Shown: piece by piece, positions 16,321 to 24,537 of the stretch | How positions within the stretch are numbered: position 1 is the stretch's first letter | How the letters are laid out: the number at the start of each line of letters is the position of its first letter | Source: Bacillota bacterium | GTDB lineage: Bacteria > Bacillota > Clostridia > Acetivibrionales > JANLFN01 | DNA: 64,000 bases | NCBI GenBank assembly: GCA_023421675.1 | Contig: JAEZTC010000006.1 | Coordinates: 124,001-188,000, forward strand | Direction of reading: 5' to 3' | Program-made: the position numbers and the translations under genes | Notes under the pieces: generated by a model | Databases searched by the model: none | Told to the model about the DNA's origin: nothing | What the model saw: the letters and a program-made list of their open reading frames with translations, nothing else

Positions 16321-16770
16321 ATGCTGATGAATAACCTTTCTATAATTGTCCGTTACAGCCATATATTTTTGAACAGAAAGCTTCAGGAACTTGATATCGG
16401 GCATGCTGAACAGGCAATACTTACATACCTCATAGACAAGGAAACTGTAAATCAGGAAACAATAGCACGGCACTTTATGATTGACAAAGGCACAATAGCA
16501 AAGACTTTAAGCAGGCTTGAGAAAAAAAATTACATTAAGAGATTTCCTAATCTTAAAAATCAAAGAGAAAAGTTGGTTTCAATATCTGAAAAAGGGGAAG
16601 AAATAATCAGCCATATGAGAAGGATATTGGATAACTGGAATATATGCCTTTTTGAGGGTATAAACCAGACAGAAAAAGAGAAATTTATTGAAGTTACATC
16701 AGTCATCGCATCAAATGCAACAAAGGTAATAAGTGAAGAATGGAGTGGTATTGGAAATGATGAAAAGTAA
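16321..16770 (+). CDS. MarR-family repressor of the adjacent efflux pump
   Basis: A 149-residue winged-helix regulator. The DNA-binding region is about residues 48-105 (NQETIARHFMIDKGTIAKTLSRLEKKNYIKR, then the wing with the family NQREKLVSISEKG). Helices at both ends should form the dimer interface. The ATG at 16321 follows a GGGG-type ribosome site; a TTG further upstream lies inside the operator and is rejected. The gene overlaps the MFS transporter gene by 14 bases, so the pair is one operon. The dyad at 16280-16302 is its likely site. Confidence 0.88.
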   Translation: MLMNNLSIIVRYSHIFLNRKLQELDIGHAEQAILTYLIDKETVNQETIARHFMIDKGTIAKTLSRLEKKNYIKRFPNLKNQREKLVSISEKGEEIISHMRRILDNWNICLFEGINQTEKEKFIEVTSVIASNATKVISEEWSGIGNDEK

Positions 16771-18745
16771 AAAATCTAACATGGTATTAATAATGGTTAT
16801 TTATCTTGCCGGTATTTTTATGGGCGCTATTGATACAGGAATTGTAACTCCGGCAAGGACAGTAATCCAGAATAATTTGCTTGTGGATGAAAAGAGCGGC
16901 ATATGGATGATTACGATCTATACGCTTGCTTATGCAGCAAGTATCCCGATTATGGGTAAGTTTGCTGATAAATATGGCCGAAAATATATTTATCTGTTAA
17001 GTATATCACTTTTTGGACTTGGCTCTTTGTTTTGTGGTTTGTCACAGAATTTTGGAAGTTTTGAACTGCTGCTTGCAGCAAGATGTGTTCAGGCTATAGG
17101 AGGCGGGGGAATTCTTCCAGTAGCAACGGCTGAATTCGGAACAACCTTCCCTCCTGAAAAACGAGGGATGGCTCTTGGCCTTGTTGGCGGTGTTTATGGA
17201 ATAGCAAATATATTCGGTGCTTCCGCCGGAAGTGCCATACTTGACCTGTTTGGTAAAAACAACTGGCAGTTTATTTTTTATGTGAATATTCCTATAACAA
17301 TTTTTATAGTAATAGCAGGTATTATAAAATTGCCTAATACAAGGGAATCTAATGTAAAGAAGATTGATTTTCTTGGAATATCTATTCTTACAATAATGGT
17401 CCTTTCCATTCTATATGGATTAAAGAATATAGACTTTTTCAACTTTGGAACAACCTTTACCAGCAGCTCAGTTTTACCGTTCCTGATAGTTTTTGTTGTT
17501 CTTATCCCTGTGTTCATACTAGCTGAGAAAAAGGCTGAAGACCCTGTTATGAACCTGAGCTATTTTACTAATCCGAGGATTATAATAACACTTGTTGTTG
17601 CATTTATTTCAGGCATTATCCTGATGGGAATGATTTTTGTACCTCAGTTTTCAGAAAATGCTTTGAAAGTAGCATCTGGAAGCGGAGGATACTTTGTCAT
17701 AATTCTGGGTTTATTCTCTGGTATAGCTGCCCCCTTATCCGGCAAATTAATCGATAAGCTGGGGGCAAAGATTATTTTAGGCTTCGGATTTTTAGTGTCG
17801 ATAGTTGGATCTGTTTTTCTGGTGCTGGTAGCAACTGAAAATCCAAATACAATTACAGTTGTTGTAAGTTTGGTATTAATAGGCGTAGGTATTGGATTTA
17901 CAATAGGTACTCCTCTTAATTATATGATGCTTGATAATACTAAAAAAGAGGAGTCAAATTCCGCCCTTGCGACCCTTTCGCTTGTACGATCCATAGGTAC
18001 TGCCATTGCACCTGCAATCATGGTTGGTTTTCTTGCTCATGCGGGTACTGCTGTTCAGACGAATGTAATGGCTTTACTTCCAAAGGAAGCAGTTATGCCT
18101 GATCTGCCTTATGCTCAGGAATTGAATCAAACAATGAATAAATTAAAAACTGACCCTATGACAAAAGAAAAGTTTAAGGATATTAATATCCCTGATTTGA
18201 CTGCATATAAGACAGTAAAAATAAATATGAACGGCAATAACGGCAAAGTCCCAGATAACCTTCTTGAACTAATGAAGGCTTCTGATGTGACCACAATTGT
18301 TAAAAATGTAAAAGAGTTTTCAAATTATATGTTTGAACAAATGACTCCAAAAATTATTCAAAATGCTCAAAATGGTATTCAAAGTGGTATTAGCGGGATA
18401 AGCAAGGGGATGGATGAATTGAATATTGCCGTTTCACGAATACAGGAGGGGCCTCAAAATCCTGGTATGGTTGGAACTATTCAAGGAATGAAAATGGCAC
18501 AATCACAAATGAAGGATGCACAAAATAAAATGACCGTTTTAAAAGATGCAATCCCCGGAGCATTTAAGACTGCAAAGGATAACTATTTATCTGAGATAGA
18601 TAAAAGCAAAGGCATAATTGAAGGTGAATTCCAAAAGACTCTTAATGGCGGCTTTAAACAGGTTTATTTAACAGTTGCAATTTCTTCTGTTATTGCGTTG
18701 ATAATTCTTCTCTTTTATAAAAGACAAAGATTGCAAATTGAATAG
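16757..18745 (+). CDS. DHA2-type (14-TM) MFS drug exporter with a large external loop
   Basis: A 663-residue major-facilitator exporter of the EmrB/QacA group (drug:H+ antiport). The first half shows DTGIVTPA in TM1, GKFADKYGRKYIY (motif A) and GGGGILPVATAEF. Thirteen spans are readable up to about residue 435. A soluble, Gln/Met/Asn-rich helical segment of roughly 190 residues (about 445-640) precedes the last span (VAISSVIALIILLFY). Related 14-TM exporters have only a short hairpin here. Start ATG 16757 (or 16760) lies inside marR. Substrate unknown; aromatic compounds are plausible given yjdF next door. Confidence 0.88.
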   Translation: MMKSKKSNMVLIMVIYLAGIFMGAIDTGIVTPARTVIQNNLLVDEKSGIWMITIYTLAYAASIPIMGKFADKYGRKYIYLLSISLFGLGSLFCGLSQNFGSFELLLAARCVQAIGGGGILPVATAEFGTTFPPEKRGMALGLVGGVYGIANIFGASAGSAILDLFGKNNWQFIFYVNIPITIFIVIAGIIKLPNTRESNVKKIDFLGISILTIMVLSILYGLKNIDFFNFGTTFTSSSVLPFLIVFVVLIPVFILAEKKAEDPVMNLSYFTNPRIIITLVVAFISGIILMGMIFVPQFSENALKVASGSGGYFVIILGLFSGIAAPLSGKLIDKLGAKIILGFGFLVSIVGSVFLVLVATENPNTITVVVSLVLIGVGIGFTIGTPLNYMMLDNTKKEESNSALATLSLVRSIGTAIAPAIMVGFLAHAGTAVQTNVMALLPKEAVMPDLPYAQELNQTMNKLKTDPMTKEKFKDINIPDLTAYKTVKINMNGNNGKVPDNLLELMKASDVTTIVKNVKEFSNYMFEQMTPKIIQNAQNGIQSGISGISKGMDELNIAVSRIQEGPQNPGMVGTIQGMKMAQSQMKDAQNKMTVLKDAIPGAFKTAKDNYLSEIDKSKGIIEGEFQKTLNGGFKQVYLTVAISSVIALIILLFYKRQRLQIE

Positions 18746-18830
18746 TGATAAGCTGTTTTACTAATGAATTTATGGAAAGTTGAAAAGAATTTTGTTAACA
18801 TAATATTATATTCTGGTTTGAATTCCTTGA

Positions 18831-18870
18831 AAAAGCTTCCGATTATTGATCGTAACGGAAGCTTTTTTTT
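18831..18870 (+). terminator. Intrinsic terminator after the MFS gene
   Basis: Stem AAAAGCTTCCG / CGGAAGCTTTT with a run of eight T. Confidence 0.9.
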
Positions 18871-18939
18871 ATTCTATTGGATAATTATGTGACTAAATAG
18901 TGTTTTCGTTCGTTTTACATATGAAAGGAGGCTTGATGG

Positions 18940-19428
18940 ATGCAGGAATTGTCGCGGTGGCCGGGTAACAATTTTCCTTTGAAATATAGTGAATATGGCA
19001 GTACTTTATTTAGAATATCAATGGCCTACCTTGGTAACAGAGAAGACGCTGAAGAAGTCATGCAGGAGGCTTTTTACAAGCTGCTCTGCAAACAACAGGA
19101 ATTTTGTGACGAAGGACACGAAAAAGCTTGGTTAATTAGAGTTACCGTAAACCTTTGCAAAGATATGCTTCGCAGCGTTTGGCACAAGCGGGTTGTAAAA
19201 ATGGAGGAAATCGAAAAGTATTACGACCAATCAAGAGATATGGATATTATGAAGGAAATCCTGAGACTGCCTTCAAAGTATAAAGCAGTAATACTGCTCT
19301 ATTATTACGAGGATTATTCTGTTAAACAGATTTCCGAAATTCTTAAAATTAGTGATTCGGCAACAAAGATGCGTCTTCAGCGTGGACGTCAGCTTCTGAA
19401 GTTGGAATTGGAGGGAGAAGAGATATGA
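18940..19428 (+). CDS. ECF-type sigma-70 family factor
   Basis: A 162-residue extracytoplasmic-function sigma factor. Region 2 is at about residues 15-80 (FRISMAYLGNREDAEEVMQEAFYKL, AWLIRVTVNLCKDMLR), and region 4 at about 105-158 (LPSKYKAVILLYYYEDYSVKQISEILKIS then TKMRLQRGRQLLK). AAAGGAGG precedes the ATG at 18940. A possible ECF-type promoter (TGTGAC 18888-18893 with CGTT at 18911) is upstream. The gene overlaps by ATGA a membrane protein that is its probable anti-sigma factor. Confidence 0.92.
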   Translation: MQELSRWPGNNFPLKYSEYGSTLFRISMAYLGNREDAEEVMQEAFYKLLCKQQEFCDEGHEKAWLIRVTVNLCKDMLRSVWHKRVVKMEEIEKYYDQSRDMDIMKEILRLPSKYKAVILLYYYEDYSVKQISEILKISDSATKMRLQRGRQLLKLELEGEEI

Positions 19429-20555
19429 ATAGAAATGATATAAAGCGGGTAATTGGAAAGATTGAACCTGATAGTGGGATGGAAAGCAGGCTTGCAGAAA
19501 AGCTAAAAGAAAATGGAAATAAACAATTTGGCTATAAAAGGTGGGGCGCAATTGCAGCAGGAGTAGCATTTACAGTTTGTGTAGGTATAGCAGTGAGCCA
19601 TTTTGTTGGCAATAAACCGGATAATACGACAGCAATTGCAAAAAACACATCAACTGCCACGCAAAGTGTAATTGCTGAAAATAGCACAGTAAAAAGTATT
19701 GACCCTGTACAGAATGTACATGAAAAGATAGGAACAGTAAGTATACCCGAAACAAAGACTGCGGACACTAAAAAAACTGAAACTGTAAAAGTAACACCAC
19801 CTGTACAAAAGCCCGCAGAAAGTACTGGTAAAGTTGCTGAAAATGAAGGAGTATATATTCCTAAAACTATACTTTCAGATAATCCTGGCACTTCTGCCAA
19901 AATGATTGGTCTGATTGTATATCAGGGAAGGATATATACACAAAGCAGCAGTGAAATAGACGTTGAAACGGCACGAAATTTAATGGGTGAAAAAATCGGA
20001 AGAACAAAGGGCAATATAACTGAATGGAGCAAACAGGACGATTATGCTTTTGACTTAGCATCTACAGTGGGTGTGCAGGATGTTTACACAGTTAAGGGCT
20101 ACGACAAGAGCTTTAGGATAATGACGTTCGAAACATTTGAAAATGGCAATTCCTATGCTCAGGTTTTCGAATGCCTCAATGGTATTACTGTCAAAACAGG
20201 CAGCGACATATTTGACAATCTAAAGATACTTAATAATATTAAAAGTGTAGTATATGAAAATTTCGAGAGTTGGAATAACGCTAAACAGGAACTTAAGCCT
20301 TTATCTGATGCAAAAAGTCTTAATGATTTTCTTATTTCCATTAATAAAGCTGCCGCTTACAATATGGATTCAGTTTCAGGTATTTGGGATGATGACAGTG
20401 CAGACGCACAGAAATTTATTCATATTACACTGATGGATGGAACCAAGGTTCAGCTCCGTTTATTTAAAGCCGGTTATGTCTATTATGGAAATGTAAATAT
20501 TCTTTTTAAGGTTGACTCTGATGCTTTCAAAGCATTCTGGGAAACATTGAAATAA
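19425..20555 (+). CDS. Membrane protein, probable anti-sigma factor
   Basis: A 376-residue single-pass protein. Residues 1-38 are cytosolic, 40-62 form one membrane span (WGAIAAGVAFTVCVGIAVSHFVG), then a Thr/Lys/Pro-rich spacer (65-140) leads to an external domain of about 230 residues that I do not recognise. The layout of short cytosolic part, one span and large outer domain, together with the 4-base overlap with an ECF sigma gene, fits an anti-sigma factor that senses envelope conditions. No zinc-binding HxxxCxxC motif is seen. Confidence 0.75.
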   Translation: MNRNDIKRVIGKIEPDSGMESRLAEKLKENGNKQFGYKRWGAIAAGVAFTVCVGIAVSHFVGNKPDNTTAIAKNTSTATQSVIAENSTVKSIDPVQNVHEKIGTVSIPETKTADTKKTETVKVTPPVQKPAESTGKVAENEGVYIPKTILSDNPGTSAKMIGLIVYQGRIYTQSSSEIDVETARNLMGEKIGRTKGNITEWSKQDDYAFDLASTVGVQDVYTVKGYDKSFRIMTFETFENGNSYAQVFECLNGITVKTGSDIFDNLKILNNIKSVVYENFESWNNAKQELKPLSDAKSLNDFLISINKAAAYNMDSVSGIWDDDSADAQKFIHITLMDGTKVQLRLFKAGYVYYGNVNILFKVDSDAFKAFWETLK

Positions 20556-20576
20556 TACTCTTTAATCATTAAAATT

Positions 20577-20614
20577 GGCCCCTGGACGCTAAGCTCAGGG
20601 GCCTTATTTTATTT
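20577..20614 (+). terminator. Intrinsic terminator after the anti-sigma gene
   Basis: Stem GGCCCCTG / CAGGGGCC with loop 20586-20595, followed by TTATTTTATTT. Confidence 0.9.
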
Positions 20615-20685
20615 ATATAAGCTTTAATTTATCGTTTGAGTAGAGTATAATTTATCCAAACATATATTTCAACGGGTGAACTATA

Positions 20686-21291
20686 TTGGAAAGTATTGAA
20701 CATAATGTTTATAATAATGAAATATTTGATGGGTTTGAATTGTGTGGCAATAGAATTGTCAAGTGCGAATTTAACGGGTGCACTTTTACTGGTGCTATAC
20801 TGGAAGATATTGAGACACAGAAGTGTTCATTTGTAAATTGCAATTTCAAAAGTGCCCGATTGAATGCATCTATTCACGAGGGAACTGCTTTTACAAACTG
20901 TAGGTTTGATTATGCAAACCTGTTCAGCGCAAGCTTTAGAGAATGTAAGATGACTGGCTCAAGCTTTGTTGAGACCAATATATCCGGTATTAATATTATA
21001 AAGGGAGATTGGTCATATACTAACTTGAAGCTAAGTAACCTAAGGGGCCTTGATTTAAGACAAGTCAAGTTTGTGTATGCCGATTTATACAAGTGCAACA
21101 TGGAAAAGGCAGATTTGCGTGGCGCTGATTTATCACATGCTATCCTTTCACAGGCAAATTTGCAAAGTGCGGATTTAAGGGATGCACTTGTTGATGGCAT
21201 TGATTTTAAAAATATTTATCTGAAAGGCACTCATCTTGATATCTCGCAGGCTATAAGACTGGCATGCGCACATGGTGCCATAGTAGAATAA
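20686..21291 (+). CDS. Pentapeptide-repeat protein, Qnr-like
   Basis: A 201-residue right-handed quadrilateral beta-helix protein. Repeats of the A(D/N)LXX type run through residues 25-180, e.g. CRFDYANLFSASF and ADLRGADLSHAILSQANLQ. The end, THLDISQAIRLACAHGAIVE, resembles the C-terminal helix of Qnr proteins, which mimic DNA and shield gyrase from quinolones. Length (about 200) also fits Qnr. Intrinsic quinolone protection is possible, but many family members have no known role. Start is TTG at 20686 after GGGTGA; a better start is not visible. Confidence 0.85.
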   Translation: MESIEHNVYNNEIFDGFELCGNRIVKCEFNGCTFTGAILEDIETQKCSFVNCNFKSARLNASIHEGTAFTNCRFDYANLFSASFRECKMTGSSFVETNISGINIIKGDWSYTNLKLSNLRGLDLRQVKFVYADLYKCNMEKADLRGADLSHAILSQANLQSADLRDALVDGIDFKNIYLKGTHLDISQAIRLACAHGAIVE

Positions 21292-21300
21292 ATAAAGGGA

Positions 21301-21395
21301 GGGTTAGCGCGAAAGACTTTAGTCTGAGAGCTATGCACATCTGCCAGTTGAGAAACAAAATAATGGCAGGTGTAATAAAAATAAATTTAACCCCA
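21301..21395 (+). ncRNA. Unassigned structured RNA element
   Basis: A compact fold can be drawn by eye. GGGTTA (21301-21306) pairs with TAACCC (21388-21393) to close a junction. Hairpin 1 is AGACT/AGTCT (21314-21325), extended by AGC/GCT across a GA-rich internal loop. Hairpin 2 is CATCTGCCA/TGGCAGGTG (21338-21372). A terminator (21397-21420) follows and then the metallo-beta-lactamase-fold gene at 21471. This aptamer-plus-terminator layout resembles a riboswitch, but I match it to no family I know. It could also be the 3' UTR of the pentapeptide gene. Confidence 0.4.
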
Positions 21396-21396
21396 T

Positions 21397-21420
21397 AAAA
21401 AAGTGTCTAAACACTTTTTG
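21397..21420 (+). terminator. Intrinsic terminator after the structured element
   Basis: Stem AAAAAGTGT-CTAA-ACACTTTTT, followed by GTGTG. The A/T run on both sides makes it usable on either strand. Confidence 0.75.
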
Positions 21421-21470
21421 TGTGTCCAATGGGACGATTCATTTGGCACATTGGGGACATGGAGGTTAAT
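21421..21470 (+). repeat. REP-like repeat, copy 2 (leader of the MBL-fold gene)
   Basis: Contains an imperfect inverted repeat, GTGTCCAATG at 21422-21431 against CATTGGGGACA, with 33 bases (21438-21470) identical to 950-982. Elements of this GTCCAATGGGAC...CATTGGGGAC type resemble short palindromes linked to REP-associated transposases in Clostridia; no transposase gene is in the window. Confidence 0.65.
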
Positions 21471-22304
21471 ATGAAATTAACTGTTTTGGTTGAAAACAAT
21501 ACGCTAATTGATAAAAATTATTATGGAGAACCGGGTTTATCTTTTTTAATTGAAGAAGAAAACCTTAAAGTACTATTTGATTTGGGATATTCGGACGTTC
21601 TGGTGAGAAATGCGGCAAAAATGCAGCTTGACCTTAATAATATCAACTGTATAATACTTTCTCATGGACACCTTGATCACACTTGGGGACTATCAGGTTT
21701 TATGCAGGCTATGAACCCTGAAAGGTATATGAATCCTGAAAATGCTATTAAACTCATCGCGCATCCTCAGGCTCTACAGCAAAAGATTAATGACGGGGAA
21801 CCAATTGGATTGATTTATTCTGAAGAAATGCTTAAGAAGTGCTTTAAGATGAGTCTTTCCAAAGAACCAATCTGGTTAACACCAAAGCTGTGTTATCTTG
21901 GTGAAATAGAAAGGACTAATGATTATGAAAACAAAAATCCAATCGGAATAACCTCAATTGATGGTGTCGAGCAGGATGATTATATTATTGATGATACCGC
22001 ACTTGCATATAAGACGGAAAAGGGAATTGTTATTATTACAGGATGTTCTCACTCGGGTATTTGTAATATAGTTGAGTATGCTAAAAAGGTGTGTGGGGAT
22101 AATAGAGTTATTGATATTGTAGGAGGATTTCATCTTCTAAATCCTTCATCCAAACAGCTTTTCTCAACACTTGAATATATGAGAAGCCTGGCACCCAAAG
22201 AAGTCCATGCATGCCATTGTACAGACCTTCACTCCAAAATTCAGCTGTCTCAGGTTGTTGAACTGAAGGAAATGGGTGTAGGAATAGTACTTGAATATGA
22301 TTAA
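21471..22304 (+). CDS. Metallo-beta-lactamase-fold hydrolase
   Basis: A 277-residue metallo-beta-lactamase-fold protein. Metal ligands are visible in SHGHLDHTWG (about residues 64-73, the HxHxDH motif), TGCSHSGICN (about 195) and the last His of VHACHCTD near 250. It is closest in layout to the MBL proteins annotated as dihydropterin ribofuranosyl-aminobenzene-phosphate synthase-like, but the substrate is unknown. The ATG at 21471 follows a GGAGG that belongs to a repeat element. HD and GNAT genes follow closely. Confidence 0.85.
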   Translation: MKLTVLVENNTLIDKNYYGEPGLSFLIEEENLKVLFDLGYSDVLVRNAAKMQLDLNNINCIILSHGHLDHTWGLSGFMQAMNPERYMNPENAIKLIAHPQALQQKINDGEPIGLIYSEEMLKKCFKMSLSKEPIWLTPKLCYLGEIERTNDYENKNPIGITSIDGVEQDDYIIDDTALAYKTEKGIVIITGCSHSGICNIVEYAKKVCGDNRVIDIVGGFHLLNPSSKQLFSTLEYMRSLAPKEVHACHCTDLHSKIQLSQVVELKEMGVGIVLEYD

Positions 22305-22328
22305 GCATACAAAGAGGGGATGAACCTT

Positions 22329-22808
22329 ATGTTTAGTGCATTAAGTGAGATGATTAGGCACTTTGACAGCGATGTTAAAAGAATAAACCATGCTCTTAAG
22401 GTATATGGATTTGCTTTATCTATTGCTGAAGCTGAGCAGGTTTCGGAATATGAAAAAGAAATAATCATGTTTTCTGCTGTTCTTCACGACATTGGCATAA
22501 AAGCTGCTGAAGAAAAATACAATTCTTCTGCCGGAAAATATCAGGAAATAGAAGGCCCTCCAATAGCAAAAAGGATTCTTGAAAATGGTGGTGTGGAATC
22601 AGATAAAATTGACAGAGCATGCTATCTTATAGGTAACCACCATAGTTATCAAAATATTGATGGACTGGACTTTCAGATACTTGTTGAGGCGGATTTCCTT
22701 GTTAACATTTTTGAAGATGAAATGGATAAAGACAGCATTGTTTCTATAAAGAACAAATACTTTAAAACAAGCTGTGGTACAAGATTTTTAGAGTGTATGT
22801 ACTTGTAG
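22329..22808 (+). CDS. HD-domain phosphohydrolase
   Basis: About 159 residues, an HD-superfamily metal-dependent phosphohydrolase. Metal ligands are in NHALKVYGFA (first His), VLHDIGIKAAEE (the HD pair) and IGNHHSYQNIDG. Family members cut phosphate esters of nucleotides or act as 5'-nucleotidases; the substrate here is unknown. The ATG at 22329 is preferred because GAGGGG lies 9 bases upstream; the ATG at 22320 touches that site. It probably shares a transcript with the MBL gene. Confidence 0.82.
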   Translation: MFSALSEMIRHFDSDVKRINHALKVYGFALSIAEAEQVSEYEKEIIMFSAVLHDIGIKAAEEKYNSSAGKYQEIEGPPIAKRILENGGVESDKIDRACYLIGNHHSYQNIDGLDFQILVEADFLVNIFEDEMDKDSIVSIKNKYFKTSCGTRFLECMYL

Positions 22809-22826
22809 AACATTAGGAGATATATA

Positions 22827-23279
22827 ATGATTAATATAAGGCCTGCTAAGCAGAAAGAGGCGGAAATTCTAACTGATATAGCTTCGAAATCAGAGGCATA
22901 TTGGGGATATGATGAAGAATATATGCAAAACTTCACATCAATATATAAGGTAACTGATGAATTTATCAGGGATAATACTGTTTATGTAATTGAGGAAAAT
23001 AGCCTTATAGTAGGCTTTTATGGTGTAATAACAGATAAGGATGAGGCTTTGCTGGAATACTTCTACATAACTCCTGAATGTATTGGAAAGGGCTATGGAA
23101 AAGCAATGTGGAAGCATTTAATCTATGCTGTTGGAAAAATGGGTATGAATAAAATAAACCTTGTTACCAGTCCGCAAGCAAAGGATTTTTATATAAAAAT
23201 GGGAGCCCAATTAATAGGGGAGATAGATTCTCTTGTTATAAAAAACAGAAAAATTCCACAACTTTTATATAAATTATAA
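22827..23279 (+). CDS. GNAT-family N-acetyltransferase
   Basis: A 150-residue acetyl-CoA-dependent N-acetyltransferase. The acetyl-CoA pyrophosphate loop is ITPECIGKGYGKAMWKHL near residues 88-105, preceded by the beta-4 strand ALLEYFYI and followed by KDFYIKMGAQLIGE. The acceptor is unknown. AGGAG lies 9 bases before the ATG. It lies 18 bases after the HD gene, so the three genes from 21471 are likely one operon. Confidence 0.88.
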   Translation: MINIRPAKQKEAEILTDIASKSEAYWGYDEEYMQNFTSIYKVTDEFIRDNTVYVIEENSLIVGFYGVITDKDEALLEYFYITPECIGKGYGKAMWKHLIYAVGKMGMNKINLVTSPQAKDFYIKMGAQLIGEIDSLVIKNRKIPQLLYKL

Positions 23280-23295
23280 ATTATTATTTAAAGCT

Positions 23296-23324
23296 GTTTC
23301 CGAAGATTTGGGAACTATTTTTTT
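23296..23324 (+). terminator. Intrinsic terminator after the GNAT gene
   Basis: Short stem GTTTCC / GGGAAC followed by TATTTTTTT. Confidence 0.7.
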
Positions 23325-23383
23325 ATGCTTACGTCTATAAAATTGTTCGAACAAATAATTTTTACAGTAGTGGAGGTTAATAT

Positions 23384-24394
23384 ATGAAGAAAACATTTTT
23401 ATCACTTTTTTTAGCACTTTCAATTGCACTATTCAGCATTCCAGCTTTTGCAGCACAAGATTCAGATATTAAATATAATGACATATCCGGGCACTGGGCT
23501 AAAACTGCAATACTTGAATATGGTTACACAGATGTTTTTGCTTTAAAAGACGGTAAATTCAACCCCGGAAGACAAATTACAAGAGGCGAATTTGTTCGTA
23601 TGCTTCATAAGGCACTTGATATCAAAATCAAATACATAAAAGCACCTGATATTACTGAGTTCTTTAACGATGTAAACAACGAAGAACCTGGTTCTGCAGA
23701 CCTCTATGATCTTGTTTCGGTTGGTATTATAGACAGGAAGGGAAGTTTTAAACTCAGCAGTACGCTCCCAAGAGATGAAATGGTACATTACATTATAAAT
23801 GCACTCAAGGATGTAACAGGCGGGAATTATGCGGTTATTAAAATGATGCCTGCACCTTTTGGTGATGATAACGAAATCACTGCTGCATATAAGAATGATA
23901 TAATTGAAGCAGTTTTGCTTAAGATTGTATACGGAAGCGGAAATAATATGTTTTATCCTAAGGCTGCAGCTTCCCGTGCTGAAGCAGTAACTTTTATACA
24001 AAGGCTGATGACCACAATAGACAAGTTTAAAGTTAAAGCAGAAATAAAGCCATCATTTGAGATGAATAGTTCAGGTCTTACAATGAAAGTATCAATTACC
24101 AATGTATCGGATAAACCAATAGTATTTAACCATAGTTCGGGACAGAAGTTTGATTTTACACTATTGGACTCTAACGGAAAAGAACTTTACCGGTGGTCTG
24201 ACGGAAGATTTTTTACAATGATGCTTACTTCTACCACTATAGAAGCCGGAAAAACTGTAGAGTTCAGTGAATTGCTTGAACAAGGTACATTTGGCGGGAT
24301 AAAAGACCGTGTAAAGTACATGAAAGCTTATATTGTTGGAAACTCTGATGATTTTGGAATCAATCCTGACGGATATTTAATTGAAGTTAATTAA
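23384..24394 (+). CDS. Secreted S-layer-homology protein with BsuPI-like domain
   Basis: A 336-residue exported protein. A Sec signal peptide (residues 1-24) ends IPAFA-AQ. Three SLH-type modules follow: about 28-80 (DISGHWAKTAILEYGYTDVF, GKFNPGRQITRGEFVRML), 85-140 and 150-205 (NMFYPKAAASRAEAVTFIQ). These should anchor the protein to cell-wall polymer. The C-terminal domain (about 220-336; LTMKVSITNVSDKPIVFN, FDFTLLDSNGKELYRWSDG) matches the BsuPI intracellular proteinase-inhibitor fold. A surface-bound protease inhibitor is possible but unproven. GGAGG precedes the ATG. Confidence 0.85.
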   Translation: MKKTFLSLFLALSIALFSIPAFAAQDSDIKYNDISGHWAKTAILEYGYTDVFALKDGKFNPGRQITRGEFVRMLHKALDIKIKYIKAPDITEFFNDVNNEEPGSADLYDLVSVGIIDRKGSFKLSSTLPRDEMVHYIINALKDVTGGNYAVIKMMPAPFGDDNEITAAYKNDIIEAVLLKIVYGSGNNMFYPKAAASRAEAVTFIQRLMTTIDKFKVKAEIKPSFEMNSSGLTMKVSITNVSDKPIVFNHSSGQKFDFTLLDSNGKELYRWSDGRFFTMMLTSTTIEAGKTVEFSELLEQGTFGGIKDRVKYMKAYIVGNSDDFGINPDGYLIEVN

Positions 24395-24410
24395 CATGAT
24401 TATATAAAAT

Positions 24411-24437
24411 AAAGGCAGACTTCTGCCTTTATTTTTT
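24411..24437 (+). terminator. Intrinsic terminator after the SLH gene
   Basis: Stem AAAGGCAG-ACTT-CTGCCTTT followed by ATTTTTT. Confidence 0.9.
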
Positions 24438-24461
24438 GCACCTTTCTAGCAATAACATTTC

Positions 24462-24490
24462 TTGACTTTAAAATGACTGTATTGGACAAT
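24462..24490 (+). promoter_or_regulatory. Promoter of the second GNAT gene
   Basis: TTGACT (24462-24467) and GACAAT (24485-24490) with a 17-base spacer. The -10 box is imperfect. Confidence 0.35.
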
Positions 24491-24537
24491 ATTATAGGGA
24501 ATTAAAGTGATGCATGGTTTTTGTACAGGAGGTTAAC

